Below, piece after piece: positions 47,650 to 57,425 of a stretch of DNA of 64,000 bases. Origin of the DNA: Gyromitra esculenta. Lineage: Eukaryota; Ascomycota; Pezizomycetes; Pezizales; Discinaceae. Within the stretch, counting starts at the first letter, position 1, and each line of letters starts with the position of its first letter. Below the pieces are notes generated by a model. It searched no databases. It was not told the DNA's origin and worked only from the letters and a program-made list of their open reading frames with translations. A program made the position numbers and the translations under genes. The stretch is taken from the NCBI GenBank assembly GCA_038503075.1, contig JBCAML010000003.1, positions 3,631,222 to 3,695,221 of the forward strand, in the 5' to 3' direction.

Positions 47650-49002
47650 CTAGCTCTCCACCCTCTCGTCCCTATTCCCCAGCAAGCCTCTCTCCTCGTC
47701 GGCCGGGGTGCTTTTCTTCAACCCGACCTCTCCACTCTTTGACTTCCAAAAATTAACAAACAGCGCGCTCCCCAGAATAAGGCCACCGCCAAAAATGCTG
47801 AGAATGTCGGGTGTATTGGACCACACGAGCCACTCGAAGATAAGTGCAAAAATCATCTGGGTGTACACCATCATCCCAGCCTTGCCGGCCTTCGTCAACT
47901 GCAGTCCCTTGGTCAGGAGAAACTGCATCATGAACCCAGAAACTCCAATCCCCGCCAATAGACCCCACTCGAACCCTCCGGACGGAACGATGAAGCCACC
48001 GGTAGAAGGAACAAGCAGCAGCACCGCGACCGATACGACGACGACGAGCCCGGAGAAATAGCTAACGGATATCAATGGGTGTGCACGCTTACCGATCCAC
48101 CGAATGGTGGTGTACGCAGTCGCGGCCCCGAGCACGCCAATCAGGGCGATCGATACGGCGTACAGACGCTGCGCCGGAGTTATCATGGGGACTTCTGCGA
48201 CCACCACACTATCGTCCTGCGGCGACCCGTAACCGGGCAGGACCGAAAACAGGAACTCGGGTCTGGCTATCAGGGTTACACCGATGAGCGATATCAAGCC
48301 TCCGTATTTCTCTGCTCTGGTGAAGGGCTCCCGGAGGGAGGGTATGACGGAGCATGCGTATCCAACCACGGTCGGGGCGAGGAAGGTTATCACCACCGCG
48401 TCCGGCATGGGGAGATATCTCAGCGAGTCTGAACAGGGCATATCAGCATCGTTCGCAAAACAGTAGTAATGATAACGAGGGAAAGAGTGCTCATGCTCAC
48501 TGTATAACCCATAAACTCCCACGAGCCCTCCAAAACCCCTCGCGACCAATAGCCATCTAACCTCCCTCCGTCCAAATGGCGCGTGCTCCACCGAGTTCCA
48601 CCACATCCACACCAGGCAGCCTATCAGAGTGATGCTCATGCGGGCAAACAGCACCTCGAAAGCATGATACTGGCGTCCATCCGGAAGAGATATGGCGAGG
48701 AAACGGGTTGTGAGCGCCTGGACGGAGGCCAAGAACTGGGACCCAAGGAGCATAAACAGGCCGACATGAGCCTGAGCAAAGTGCTTCGCCTTCTCGAAAT
48801 GCGGGAAGCCTGCAGGTTTCTTGTCCGAGTCTTCGAGCGCGCTGTGATTGGTCGATACGGCGCCGTAGCTTGCCGGAGGAGAGGGCGACACAAACGCAGG
48901 AACCGGTTCGTTTAATATCGTGGCTTGGCTGGCGGGAAGTTCCGACAGCGCCGACTTCGACGGCTCGGAACCACCATCGTGAGCTTTGGCGGAGGACGAC
49001 AT
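47650..49002 (-). CDS. EamA/DMT-family membrane transporter, 2 exons
   Basis: Minus-strand exons are 48501-49002 and 47650-48428, giving 426 residues. After a soluble N-terminus of about 75 residues come ten hydrophobic segments in two EamA repeats. Landmarks are AHVGLFMLLGSQFLASVQAL, ARMSITLIGCLVWMWWNSVE, SLRYLPMPDAVVITFLAPTV, and the second repeat with GVLGAATAYTTIRWIGKRAH and TKGLQLTKAGKAGMMVYTQM. These match the fungal SLC35-like drug/metabolite transporter group (DUF6), proteins of plasma or organelle membranes with unknown substrate. The 72-nt intron has donor GTGAGC and acceptor TTCAG; it joins GLY to NSLRYLP as in relatives. The intron has no in-frame stop, so a retained form would be longer but is unlikely. 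Confidence 0.87.
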   Translation of the reverse strand: MSSSAKAHDGGSEPSKSALSELPASQATILNEPVPAFVSPSPPASYGAVSTNHSALEDSDKKPAGFPHFEKAKHFAQAHVGLFMLLGSQFLASVQALTTRFLAISLPDGRQYHAFEVLFARMSITLIGCLVWMWWNSVEHAPFGRREVRWLLVARGFGGLVGVYGLYSEHEHSFPRYHYYCFANDADMPCSDSLRYLPMPDAVVITFLAPTVVGYACSVIPSLREPFTRAEKYGGLISLIGVTLIARPEFLFSVLPGYGSPQDDSVVVAEVPMITPAQRLYAVSIALIGVLGAATAYTTIRWIGKRAHPLISVSYFSGLVVVVSVAVLLLVPSTGGFIVPSGGFEWGLLAGIGVSGFMMQFLLTKGLQLTKAGKAGMMVYTQMIFALIFEWLVWSNTPDILSIFGGGLILGSALFVNFWKSKSGEVGLKKSTPADEERGLLGNRDERVES

Positions 49003-50058
49003 CGTGGGTATTCGCAGCAGACACTCGAAAACGGCGATGAGGAAAAGACTGGCAGAGAAAAAGAGGAGGAATAGGACTATATGCGCGGTAGACGAGACGG
49101 AAAAGCGGAGAAAAGCAGTCTGGATGGGAAAATGACATTTATAAACCCTGCGAGGATGCTAACGGCCCTGCATCATGGGGCTCTTTGCAAACGGCAGTTC
49201 CATCCGACCTCGGTGTGTGCTGACGGAGCTGGGGCCAGGCGGTTTGCCCCACAGATCCGCTCAAACGATGGGATAGGAGTGGCGCTGTTGGTTGGGCGCA
49301 GCGTGAGGGGGAGGAGGGAGGGGAGGGAGGGGCATGTGTAGATTATGGGGATTGGGTGAAGCCAGACGTGCACGGCACCAGCACGACTTAGTGTAGAGTA
49401 TGCTGCTATCACTGCTAAGGGTGGATGGGACATGCGTGGGAGTCCCTCAATGGGCTCGAGGTGACAGCTGCAACACCGTCCCCAGAAATACGGGCAGCCT
49501 CTCCATGCACACAGCAGAGGCCGGATACAGAAACAAGATAAACAGGCAGAAACACAGAAGACACGCCTTTGCTCTGTGCCCCTCCGAGCTCTGCTGTGGG
49601 CACGGCGAGACAGCTGATACTGCTGGGGTGTGGTTCTGTTGCTGTCGCCTCACCAACGGCCGCTGCTCTGCTCTACCTGCCTTCTCTGCTGCCCTGCCTG
49701 CCCTGCCCGCTCTGCTGCACCAACACTCAAGACTGCACGTGACGCTGCATGAGTTTGTGGACGGCTGCAGAGATCACTAAGTGCCGTGCTGATCGGCGCG
49801 ACAGCTGCTGTGTGGCTGGGCGAAAGGCTCAATCACCAGCCATCACTCTCTTTCCAGTATCACGTGCGCGAATGCATGCATTTGCATAATCGCCCCCCCC
49901 CCCAACGCAATGGCGATCAACACGACTACATGATCTGCATTTACACCCAACATTCTCAAATTCGGATAGATGATATATACATGTCCAGCACTGCCCCCCC
50001 GACGAGCCATTGCCACCACATCTACTTGTATGTCCCTCCACAAGTCCCCCATCAACCT
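49003..50058. other. Intergenic region upstream of EamA gene
   Basis: Just over 1 kb, GC-richer than the deserts. A TATAAA (minus) lies at 49138-49143, about 136 bases before the EamA start. The open frames here on both strands have no recognisable motif. A run of ten C lies near 49892-49902. Confidence 0.45.
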
Positions 50059-50667
50059 CTACAACCCGCCAAAGGCCCTCACAGCCGCGTAATATGTGTC
50101 TGCAGTCCCTCTGCACGTGTCGGCAGAAGCCCCGGTGTGCTTTGCGCATTCGCTGTATAGATCGGACTTGAAGTTGCTGTCAATCCTGGATCGATTGTCA
50201 CCGGTGAAGCGACCCTGGGCCTTGTAGTTTCGGTATCCAAAGTCGTGACGTTTGCAACTGTCCAAGAAGTTGAACCCAAAAGGCTCGTCTGGAGAGTAGC
50301 TGCATCCATCGTCCGTCCAGTCCAGGTAGCTCGGGTCACGAGCCGCCTTGGATGCCAGGAAAGAGCTGATGGTGACGGAAAACAAGAGCTTGTCCGTTGC
50401 GTCGGTCTGGACCGAGGCGATGGTGAAGCGTTGTTCTTCTTCCGGGATCTCGTCCACGGCAAGATTCGTGATGTCTTTGACATCACCACGGACCCCGGTG
50501 GCGGTGGGCTCGACGAGCTTGATGCTGAAGTCGGGAATATCAGTGACATTCGGGTCCGCCCGCAGGAGCTTGTAGACGTTGGATTCGGTCTCGTCACGAG
50601 GGATGGCTGCAGCGTTTACCAGCGCGCCAACGGAAAAGAAGAGAACAATCTTGGAGAGGGAATGCAT
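50059..50667 (-). CDS. Secreted phospholipase A2 (fungal/prokaryotic type), single exon
   Basis: The frame gives 202 residues from ATG at 50667. Residues 1-21 form a signal peptide (KIVLFFSVGALVNAAA). A propeptide-like stretch of about 90 residues precedes the catalytic domain. The domain begins near DWTDDGCSYSPDEPFGFNFL and carries the His-Asp pair H141-D142 in SCKRHDFGYRNYK, followed by SRIDSNFKSDLYSEC. Four Cys (122, 138 and two near the C-terminus) can form the two disulfides usual in this group. Such enzymes release fatty acids from the sn-2 position of phospholipids outside the cell, with calcium. A TATAAA at 50790-50795 lies about 123 bases upstream. A MITE-like inverted-repeat element lies beyond it. 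Secretion fits a nutritional or host-interaction role. Confidence 0.88.
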   Translation of the reverse strand: MHSLSKIVLFFSVGALVNAAAIPRDETESNVYKLLRADPNVTDIPDFSIKLVEPTATGVRGDVKDITNLAVDEIPEEEQRFTIASVQTDATDKLLFSVTISSFLASKAARDPSYLDWTDDGCSYSPDEPFGFNFLDSCKRHDFGYRNYKAQGRFTGDNRSRIDSNFKSDLYSECAKHTGASADTCRGTADTYYAAVRAFGGL

Positions 50668-50789
50668 TTTCAGGTGGAGACCCGTGGAATGTTGCTGGAT
50701 ATTCACTTGACCGAGCAGAGAATGGAGCTGGAGGGCTGAGATCGTGGAAGCTGGCGATCCATTGAGACGAGGAGGGAACCATAACCTCC

Positions 50790-50795
50790 TTTATA
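50790..50795 (-). promoter_or_regulatory. TATA box of phospholipase A2 gene
   Basis: TATAAA on the minus strand, 123 bases before the start codon, a usual spacing for fungal secreted-enzyme genes. Confidence 0.5.
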
Positions 50796-50920
50796 ACCCT
50801 CTGACCCCGCATAGTTCACTGTCTCTATTTCACCAGCTTGACAAGATTTTCAGGGGCATCGAGGGCGGGGAATGAAGCTCGGGGGTGCTTTCCAATTAGT
50901 CTAGTTTTTATATGGGGATA

Positions 50921-51096
50921 CCGTAGTATCTGGTGAAATTCGTTCCGGCGCTAGTAGGTAAAACATGCATAGGACATGTTGACTTTCCGTTATTTTCCGC
51001 CAAAAGTCCCCAGAAGCATCATAAACATAGAGTATTAACAGATTATATGCATGTCTTACCTACTAGCGCCGGAACGAATTTCACCAAATATTACGG
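50921..51096. mobile_element. MITE-like element, 176 bp with 50-bp terminal inverted repeats
   Basis: The left arm (50921-50970) and the right arm (51047-51096) are inverted copies differing at only 3 of 50 positions. Both arms begin CCGTA and share the core ATTCGTTCCGGCGCTAGTAG. Each outer end is next to TA, the target duplication typical of Tc1/mariner-related elements. The 76-bp centre has no coding capacity. The transcript would fold into a long hairpin. Confidence 0.75.
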
Positions 51097-51147
51097 TATA
51101 AGGTTATCAAGAGTAGCGCCCCTTGAGTCCTGGAATGTCTCTGGAAT

Positions 51148-51194
51148 TTCGGGGGATAGGTTTGCAAGCTGCCTGAACCGGCCTATCCCCCGAA
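51148..51194. repeat. 13-bp perfect hairpin
   Basis: TTCGGGGGATAGG (51148-51160) and its reverse complement (51182-51194) are separated by 21 bases. It lies just outside the MITE-like element and is not part of its arms. Confidence 0.85.
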
Positions 51195-54100
51195 CCACCT
51201 ACGCAGAAAGGAGAGATCTCTAACATTGTGGTTAATAGATGCCAGCCAATCGTTACTTGCACGTCGAGGTTGCATGCGAGATTCTCGATAGCCGAGGTCT
51301 AATTATTACGGGACGGGATAAACACAACAGGATACATATCCTACGGTCGCCTGTTGGCTGCCGATCATTTCCGCTTCCAAGAATACAGGAGTAATTGAGA
51401 TTTGTTTGAGCTTTATTCTAACGTCGAATACATGTGCACCACACTGCCAAGATATCTTGATTCTTATCGATAGCTGGGCCGAGGAGAGATTGCGTGCACG
51501 TGGCACTCTCCTCTCGCTATTATTCCTACACTGAGTTAACGCGCTCCTATGAACAAGGCAAAGACCCCCCAGAGAACACTTAGCCCAGGACCTAGCAGTA
51601 GAAACAAAGGGTACCTAGGCTACACTGTGTGTACAGACGGATTTCGCCTATCCTGTGGGTTCAAACATTGATGTGCTAATCCATGCAAAGCTCTAGCTAT
51701 AACTGCTTAGGTCCACGTTCGCTTTAGGCATTCCAATTCACCCATTATTAGTTTGTAACTCTCAACTTCCTATTGTAGTAAAACTGCCCCGTACAGCTAT
51801 GGACTCTCGTAAGCATACCTGATCAGGTTACAGGATAGCAGTTGCTCGACATCAGTATTTCTATTGTCAGGTAAATGTGCTGGGCATCTATCTTGCTAGA
51901 TTGTGATAGGAGTGCCTAGCGTTGATGCGGGTTTGGGGTTTCCATTGAGCTTAATTTTCTCGCTTGGAGATTGGACGGATCACCTTAGACCTAGCGAAAG
52001 AAGTTATATGCTTATTTTCCGTTAGAGCTAAACTTTCAGAGGAGCAATAATATATATAGCGGCAGGCCGGGCTTAGACCGGTACGTGTGATATGCTATGT
52101 AGGAATATGAGTTATTGGCTAGAAGAAAAGACGAAAACTACACGTAGTTGTAACTGGTCCGATGAAGTTCAAGGTTGTAACTTAACCCTAACCCATTATC
52201 TCAGTATTTCCAGGCATATGCTTGGGACGTCGCTGTGACGTTACAACTCGAATACGGAGGCCAGTGGCTTTGCTTCAACCAAACAGCTCGAAAGGCTGAG
52301 CCTAGAGTGTCAGAGCCTGTGCTCGTCGTGAGCTTCTGTAGGGGGACTAGGAAGAAACCCAATTAGACAGCCTCTCAAAGACTAGGCCCTACCCATATCG
52401 ACAGGTGGTAATATCCTCTCTTTTAGGAATAAGGATAGGCCTGGATAGGAATGACGCTGGTCGCAAGGTTAAGCCAATTCGACGTTTTATGTTCTATCGC
52501 CGCAAGAATTAAGGATCTTGGTGATATGAACGTGTGCAGCCAGGTCTATCGCTAATCTTCTGCCTCAATCGAGTCACATGTCGAATTTGTTTCTTTCATA
52601 GTAGTTTGCCTACATGTAACTATCACAAGATAGTTTCACTTATACGGAGTTTGGTGTGGGTTGGAAGCTCCATATGCATAGCATATAGGACAGATTATAC
52701 GTACCTACAGATACTTGTTCCCGGACAGGTGCCTGTCACGAGTCCGATCCATATCTTAGGTGTTGAGAACAATGGAGAAAGAAAGCCTGGTAGTGATTTT
52801 TTTGCTGTTGCCTGGTTCGACAAATGGACATTTTACCAGCCTTAATTGATTACCTGTCTTGAGCGACTGCACACATCGAGTCAAACCCGAGAGAGCATCA
52901 TCCCCCACTCTCGACGGGGTCTACTACTGATAAGGACACTCACTGAAGTACCTGAATAACGTATGGTGCACGCACAGATAAATATAGACTAACAAAATCT
53001 CCCTGTGGAACGCCTTTTAAGCCAAGCCATCCACAGAAATACGCAGAGAACCCTTCAGTTTATATCTCTGTCGCTGCTACTTCTAATACAACATCTTTTT
53101 TGGATGTATATACTCTCTCTATATTAGTCCTTAAATTTACTACCAAAGCAGAGAAACTACAGTGATGGGTGATGCGTACATTCGGTCACCTTCTCGGTAT
53201 TTCTCAGAAAGCTCCACTTTGCACTTTTTACTTTCTAGAAAAAAGGGGGGTGAACCTAGGTTGCGATCAGCACCACACTTTAGATTTGTATCAACGCGGC
53301 ATTAAAGCAGCACATGAGCTACTGTAGAAGACTTTGGATACTTAAGCAAGTAGGGTCTATTACAATATTTTTAATTAAAGATCAAATATTAATCTGGTGT
53401 TTCCAAAACCAACGAGTTGCGAGGATGTCAAAATATGAGGTGGGTGTTAGTTGCTACCTAGGTTCACCCACTCTACAAACCTTCTTTTTCCAGCAAGTAC
53501 TGCCAAAATCCGAGTTTTATTCCACCACAACCACACTCTGCAGAACCCTGTAAAAAAAATATACGGAGCTTTATTAGTACAATTGCAGATCTTGTATCTT
53601 TTCCTGAGAAATTTAGCTGGCTGCGGGAGTAGTTATAATGGGCCAAAGTGGTACATATAGTCTACATTAAGCATTGCATGCGCTATAGCAGACATTGCTT
53701 AGCCGCAGAAAACAAAAGAATTCCTCCCCTAGGATATTTCGTCAAATAGGATAGTACCCACTATTCTCTACTAGTTGTAACGCTGTAACTTCACTCTCGT
53801 GAATATAAGTACATATAAATTATTGAGTACCATCCTCAAAGATCACTTTTTATCTGAGGAAAAGCCTAGAGATAGTAGGATATGGGGACAAGCCTACTTG
53901 ATGTATGATAGGCGCGCTCTCGTTAGAGGTCAAATTGCTTGATCGCCCAGGGCGCGCCTGCTATATACATGGAATATAGAATAAAAAGATTAGGGAAAGA
54001 CTGCGGCTAAGATAATATTGCAAGGGAAAAGGAAAAGTTGTCGGCGAGAAGAGCGGTCGTGAAAAGAAAGCAGTAGCAGTAACCCTAACCCTTCACCACC

Positions 54101-54468
54101 AGTTCTTGCGCGATCACATCCTTCACCACCTAGACTGCAGGCAGTGCTATTTGCTTGCTGATAGGTGGCGGGAATGAAGAGGTTTTATGGATGGGATCGA
54201 GTGTTTAAGGGTCAAGACTGTACATCGCATGACTTTTGCGGATTCTCCAAATTCTCCAGTTCGCCAAAGATCAGGATCTCAACCCATATCGCGCACATTG
54301 AGGTTTATCTTTCTGGAACCAGCCTGAAGAATTATCGATCGTACGAAGCAACCGCCGAGACGATTTGCAGGGACGCAATGTTTGTGCGCGGTGAGTATCT
54401 TCATAGCAAATGCGATGTACATGGTAGGTTTTACTACTTTACCTGAATTTCATGGTATTCTGAACGTT

Positions 54469-54487
54469 CACCCACCCACCCACCCAT
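54469..54487. repeat. (ACCC)n microsatellite
   Basis: Four to five uninterrupted ACCC units followed by degenerate CATCCATTTAT sequence. No gene attached. Confidence 0.8.
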
Positions 54488-55415
54488 CCATTTATCAATT
54501 TATCTTCATCTCCTCAGGGTTTAGAACCGATCGGTTGATGCAGGAAGAGTAAGCTGAAACATACCCTAATCTAAGCTGAATGGCTACTTCGACGATCCAG
54601 GTTTTCGCGAGTGATCGATTGTGATCATCTGGGAGATACTCAAAAATATCGCAAGAATGCCAAGAACCTGTCTTAAGATCACGAAAAACCCCTATCCTGG
54701 GTTATCACATGCGCATCTAACGGCTCCAACAATTGGAGGTTATTCTCGGAATTCTTCTTACTTTCCACAGACGAGTATTGCCATTATCGCGGGGAATCTA
54801 CGTACCGGGTCCAGCTGGGACTTGCTGTGATTGACTAGACCGGGAGAAGCCACGGTGCCAAGCTAGGGTTCAGACCTGTCAACGAGAGAACATCCGACGT
54901 CAAACCTCCCCAACCCACTGCTGGAGGATCACCAAAATAAGCAATGCTCGGCACTCCGGAGCTCAAGTCCCTCTACAGTAAGTCTTCAGATTAATTATCC
55001 TGTATAGCACTAGATTGGTTTATTCACTGAATATACGAAATCGGATAGACTATCTTTTGCTGCGAGATACGGACCATAATGAGCTCCGAGTACTTGGGGC
55101 GCTGAATGGTCAAGTGATCAATAAGTTTCTTTATGATCGTCATCATCATCCAAGACAAGCAACCCCGAAGACAATAAAGAGTGCTGACTGGTTTGCATGG
55201 GGCTTTCACTAGGAATAGTACTGTCCGGGTCACTTTGGATATATATATGCATGCACCTAAACTCTCTAGGAAATATCGATTTCATTTTATCTTTTTCCAC
55301 CCGTCAAAAAACAAATACAGAAGAACATTTTAGCTACAAATTTTTTATCCTCCACCAAATTTCCTTAACCTCCACTCGCCAGCGCCAGGCCAAACGTACA
55401 ATCTCCTCAATTCTC

Positions 55416-57056
55416 TTACAAGCACTGGAAGTAGTAGGCGTTGATCGTCGTGCAGGTGGATCCAGAAACACAAGTGCCAGAGCCACTCCAGCCGATACCA
55501 CCACACTGGCCGTACTTGGCGATCGATCCAGAAGAAGGCGTGGTGCTGGTGGACGCTGGGGCCGATGTAGTTCCAGTTCCAGTTCCAGTTCCGTAGGTAG
55601 AGCCGATATCACCGAAGCGGATGTTGCTGTAAGTGACGGATGCATTGGGGCTGTTGGCCTCGACGTCGGTAGGGTTTCCTGAGGTAATCGAGCAAGTTCC
55701 ACGAGCGGCACCGGGAGTGGAGGCACTGGCGGTGGTGGGGTAGGTGCTGTCAAGCCATAGCATGTTGACATCATGATCATCCCAGATGCTCATAACCAAA
55801 ACCACACCGCGGGTCAAGGCTGCGCCCATGGTCGCGAGACCACCCTTGGTCTGGAAGTGGTTGGTGTCGCCGAAGACGGACTTCTGGGCTGTGCAGTAGT
55901 CGGTGGTGATGGAGCTGACGGCTGGGATTCCGGTAATGCTGTTTACCGAGTTGGGGATAACAACTCCGTTCTGGACATAGAAACGCTTGATCTCAGTGAG
56001 GGTGCCGGAAGCAGTGCCAGTAGAAGTGATGAACTGAGTGACGACGGTGATCTTCTTGGTGGTGTCGACCTTGAGGGAAGGACCATAGAAAGTCTTGTCC
56101 CCTTGACGGTAAGAGTTGAAGTCGCACCCGTCCTTGTCGCAAACACCGGAGTAACGTTCAGTGCCATCACCACAGTCGGTACCAGAGCAACGGGTCTGTC
56201 CAGTGACTGAGCAAGGATGAGGAGTGTACGCGCTGGAGATGCTGTTGGCTTCCCAGATGTCCATCTCGGAACAGCAGGTTCCGTAACGACCCTTTCCGGA
56301 GTTCACATCGTTGGATGAAGCAGCCCAGTCGAGAACGTTGGCCTAAAAAAAAAAGTCAGTCTAGAACGATGGAAGTGCGAGAAGATGAGAGACTGCTAGT
56401 AAGGGAGGGAATATGAGTAAGAGATATGGAGATATACACACCTCGCCGTTGATGAACTTGATATCATGGGGGCACTGAGCGTCGCAGTATCCGGTACCAT
56501 ACTTGGCACCGGCCTTGTTGTTGGGATACTTGCTGAGACCACCATCGGCAGCCATCTCTACGAAGTAGAGAGCACCGTTCAGTCCACAGGGGAGAGTGCT
56601 GACATCGACATCGAAAGTGAACTCCTGGTTGAGTGGCTTGAACATCTGGTACGAGGCGTCTGTAGAATCCAAGAGATACACTCTGGAACCAACGTTCGTC
56701 TGGGCTGATTTGGTCACAAACTTATGCGTGATGGCGTTACCGCTGGTTGTGATACCGTAAGTGCCGCTATAATCAGCTCCATCGACCGCACAGTTCTGAG
56801 CACATGCGACGGGGTCGCTAACACAGCTCGCATCCCAGGTCTGTCCGGTGTAGCAGTTCGTGGAGCCGGTGGTCTTGTGGAGCCAACGCCAATTGGCGTC
56901 GAGGACGACGGAGCCGGATTGACTGGTGCAGCCACTAGAGGTACATTTTTGCCAGGTAATCTTGGGATGGGTCTCGGCGGTGAGGGTTCCGACCTGCTGA
57001 GCCGATGCGATGAGGGGCCCGAGAAGGGAGAGCGAGATCAAAGATGCACGAAACAT
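55416..57056 (-). CDS. cbh1: Cellobiohydrolase, GH7 with C-terminal CBM1, 2 exons
   Basis: Minus-strand exons are 56442-57056 and 55416-56342, giving 513 residues, the usual length for CBHI. Residues 1-19 are a signal peptide ([18 protein letters not shown]), with mature QQVGTLTAE. The catalytic triad lies in [10 protein letters not shown]231 nucleophile, D233 and E236 acid/base. [30 protein letters not shown] and [20 protein letters not shown] are characteristic of GH7. The tunnel-loop regions are kept, favouring a cellobiohydrolase over an endoglucanase. A Gly/Thr/Ser-rich linker (about 450-480) leads to a family 1 cellulose-binding module at 481-513, with W490, Y508, Y509 and four Cys. It releases cellobiose from the reducing ends of cellulose outside the cell. 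Upstream lie a TATA box and paired CRE1-like sites. Confidence 0.96.
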
Positions 57057-57157
57057 TGCTGCGAAGGGACCGGTTGGCGGAGAGGATGTGTGATGGAGAT
57101 AGAGATGGAGATGTGGAATGGTGGTGAGGATGAGTGATTGAGGGGTGGACGGGGCAG

Positions 57158-57165
57158 TATATATA
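57158..57165 (-). promoter_or_regulatory. TATA box of cellobiohydrolase gene
   Basis: TATATATA lies about 102 bases before the start codon. Confidence 0.55.
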
Positions 57166-57413
57166 CAATTCGAGAGGCCTATATCACCTTTGAGATGGCG
57201 CTCACTCGTCCGGACAGGATAAACAGTTTTTCCAAAATTCTCTTGGAGTAGATGGACTCCGGGCAGCGATTGCCGAAACCCCTTCACGATACTTAGCACT
57301 ATGACAGCATAGATCTTGGCCCCACGCATGCGAGACCCTGTATCCAGGTCACCAATCAATGTCCCGCAATCTAACCCGTCCACGAAGAGATCTAGCACAG
57401 CGTCCTAAACGGT

Positions 57414-57425
57414 CCGGGGCCCCGC
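57414..57425. promoter_or_regulatory. Paired CRE1/CreA-like sites
   Basis: CCGGGG on the plus strand (57414-57419) and GCGGGG on the minus strand (57420-57425) both fit the carbon-catabolite repressor consensus SYGGRG. They are back to back about 360 bases upstream of the cellulase start. Paired sites are known to be functional in cellulase promoters. The assignment is by consensus only. Confidence 0.45.

Larger units (their letters stand above)
50668..55415. other. Gene-poor stretch with MITE-like element
   Basis: Contains the phospholipase promoter, the inverted-repeat element (50921-51096), a hairpin (51148-51194) and then about 4 kb of AT-rich DNA with no supported gene. An open frame at about 54174-54390 (plus) has coding-like composition but no recognisable motif. 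An (ACCC)n tract lies at 54469-54487. Confidence 0.45.
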
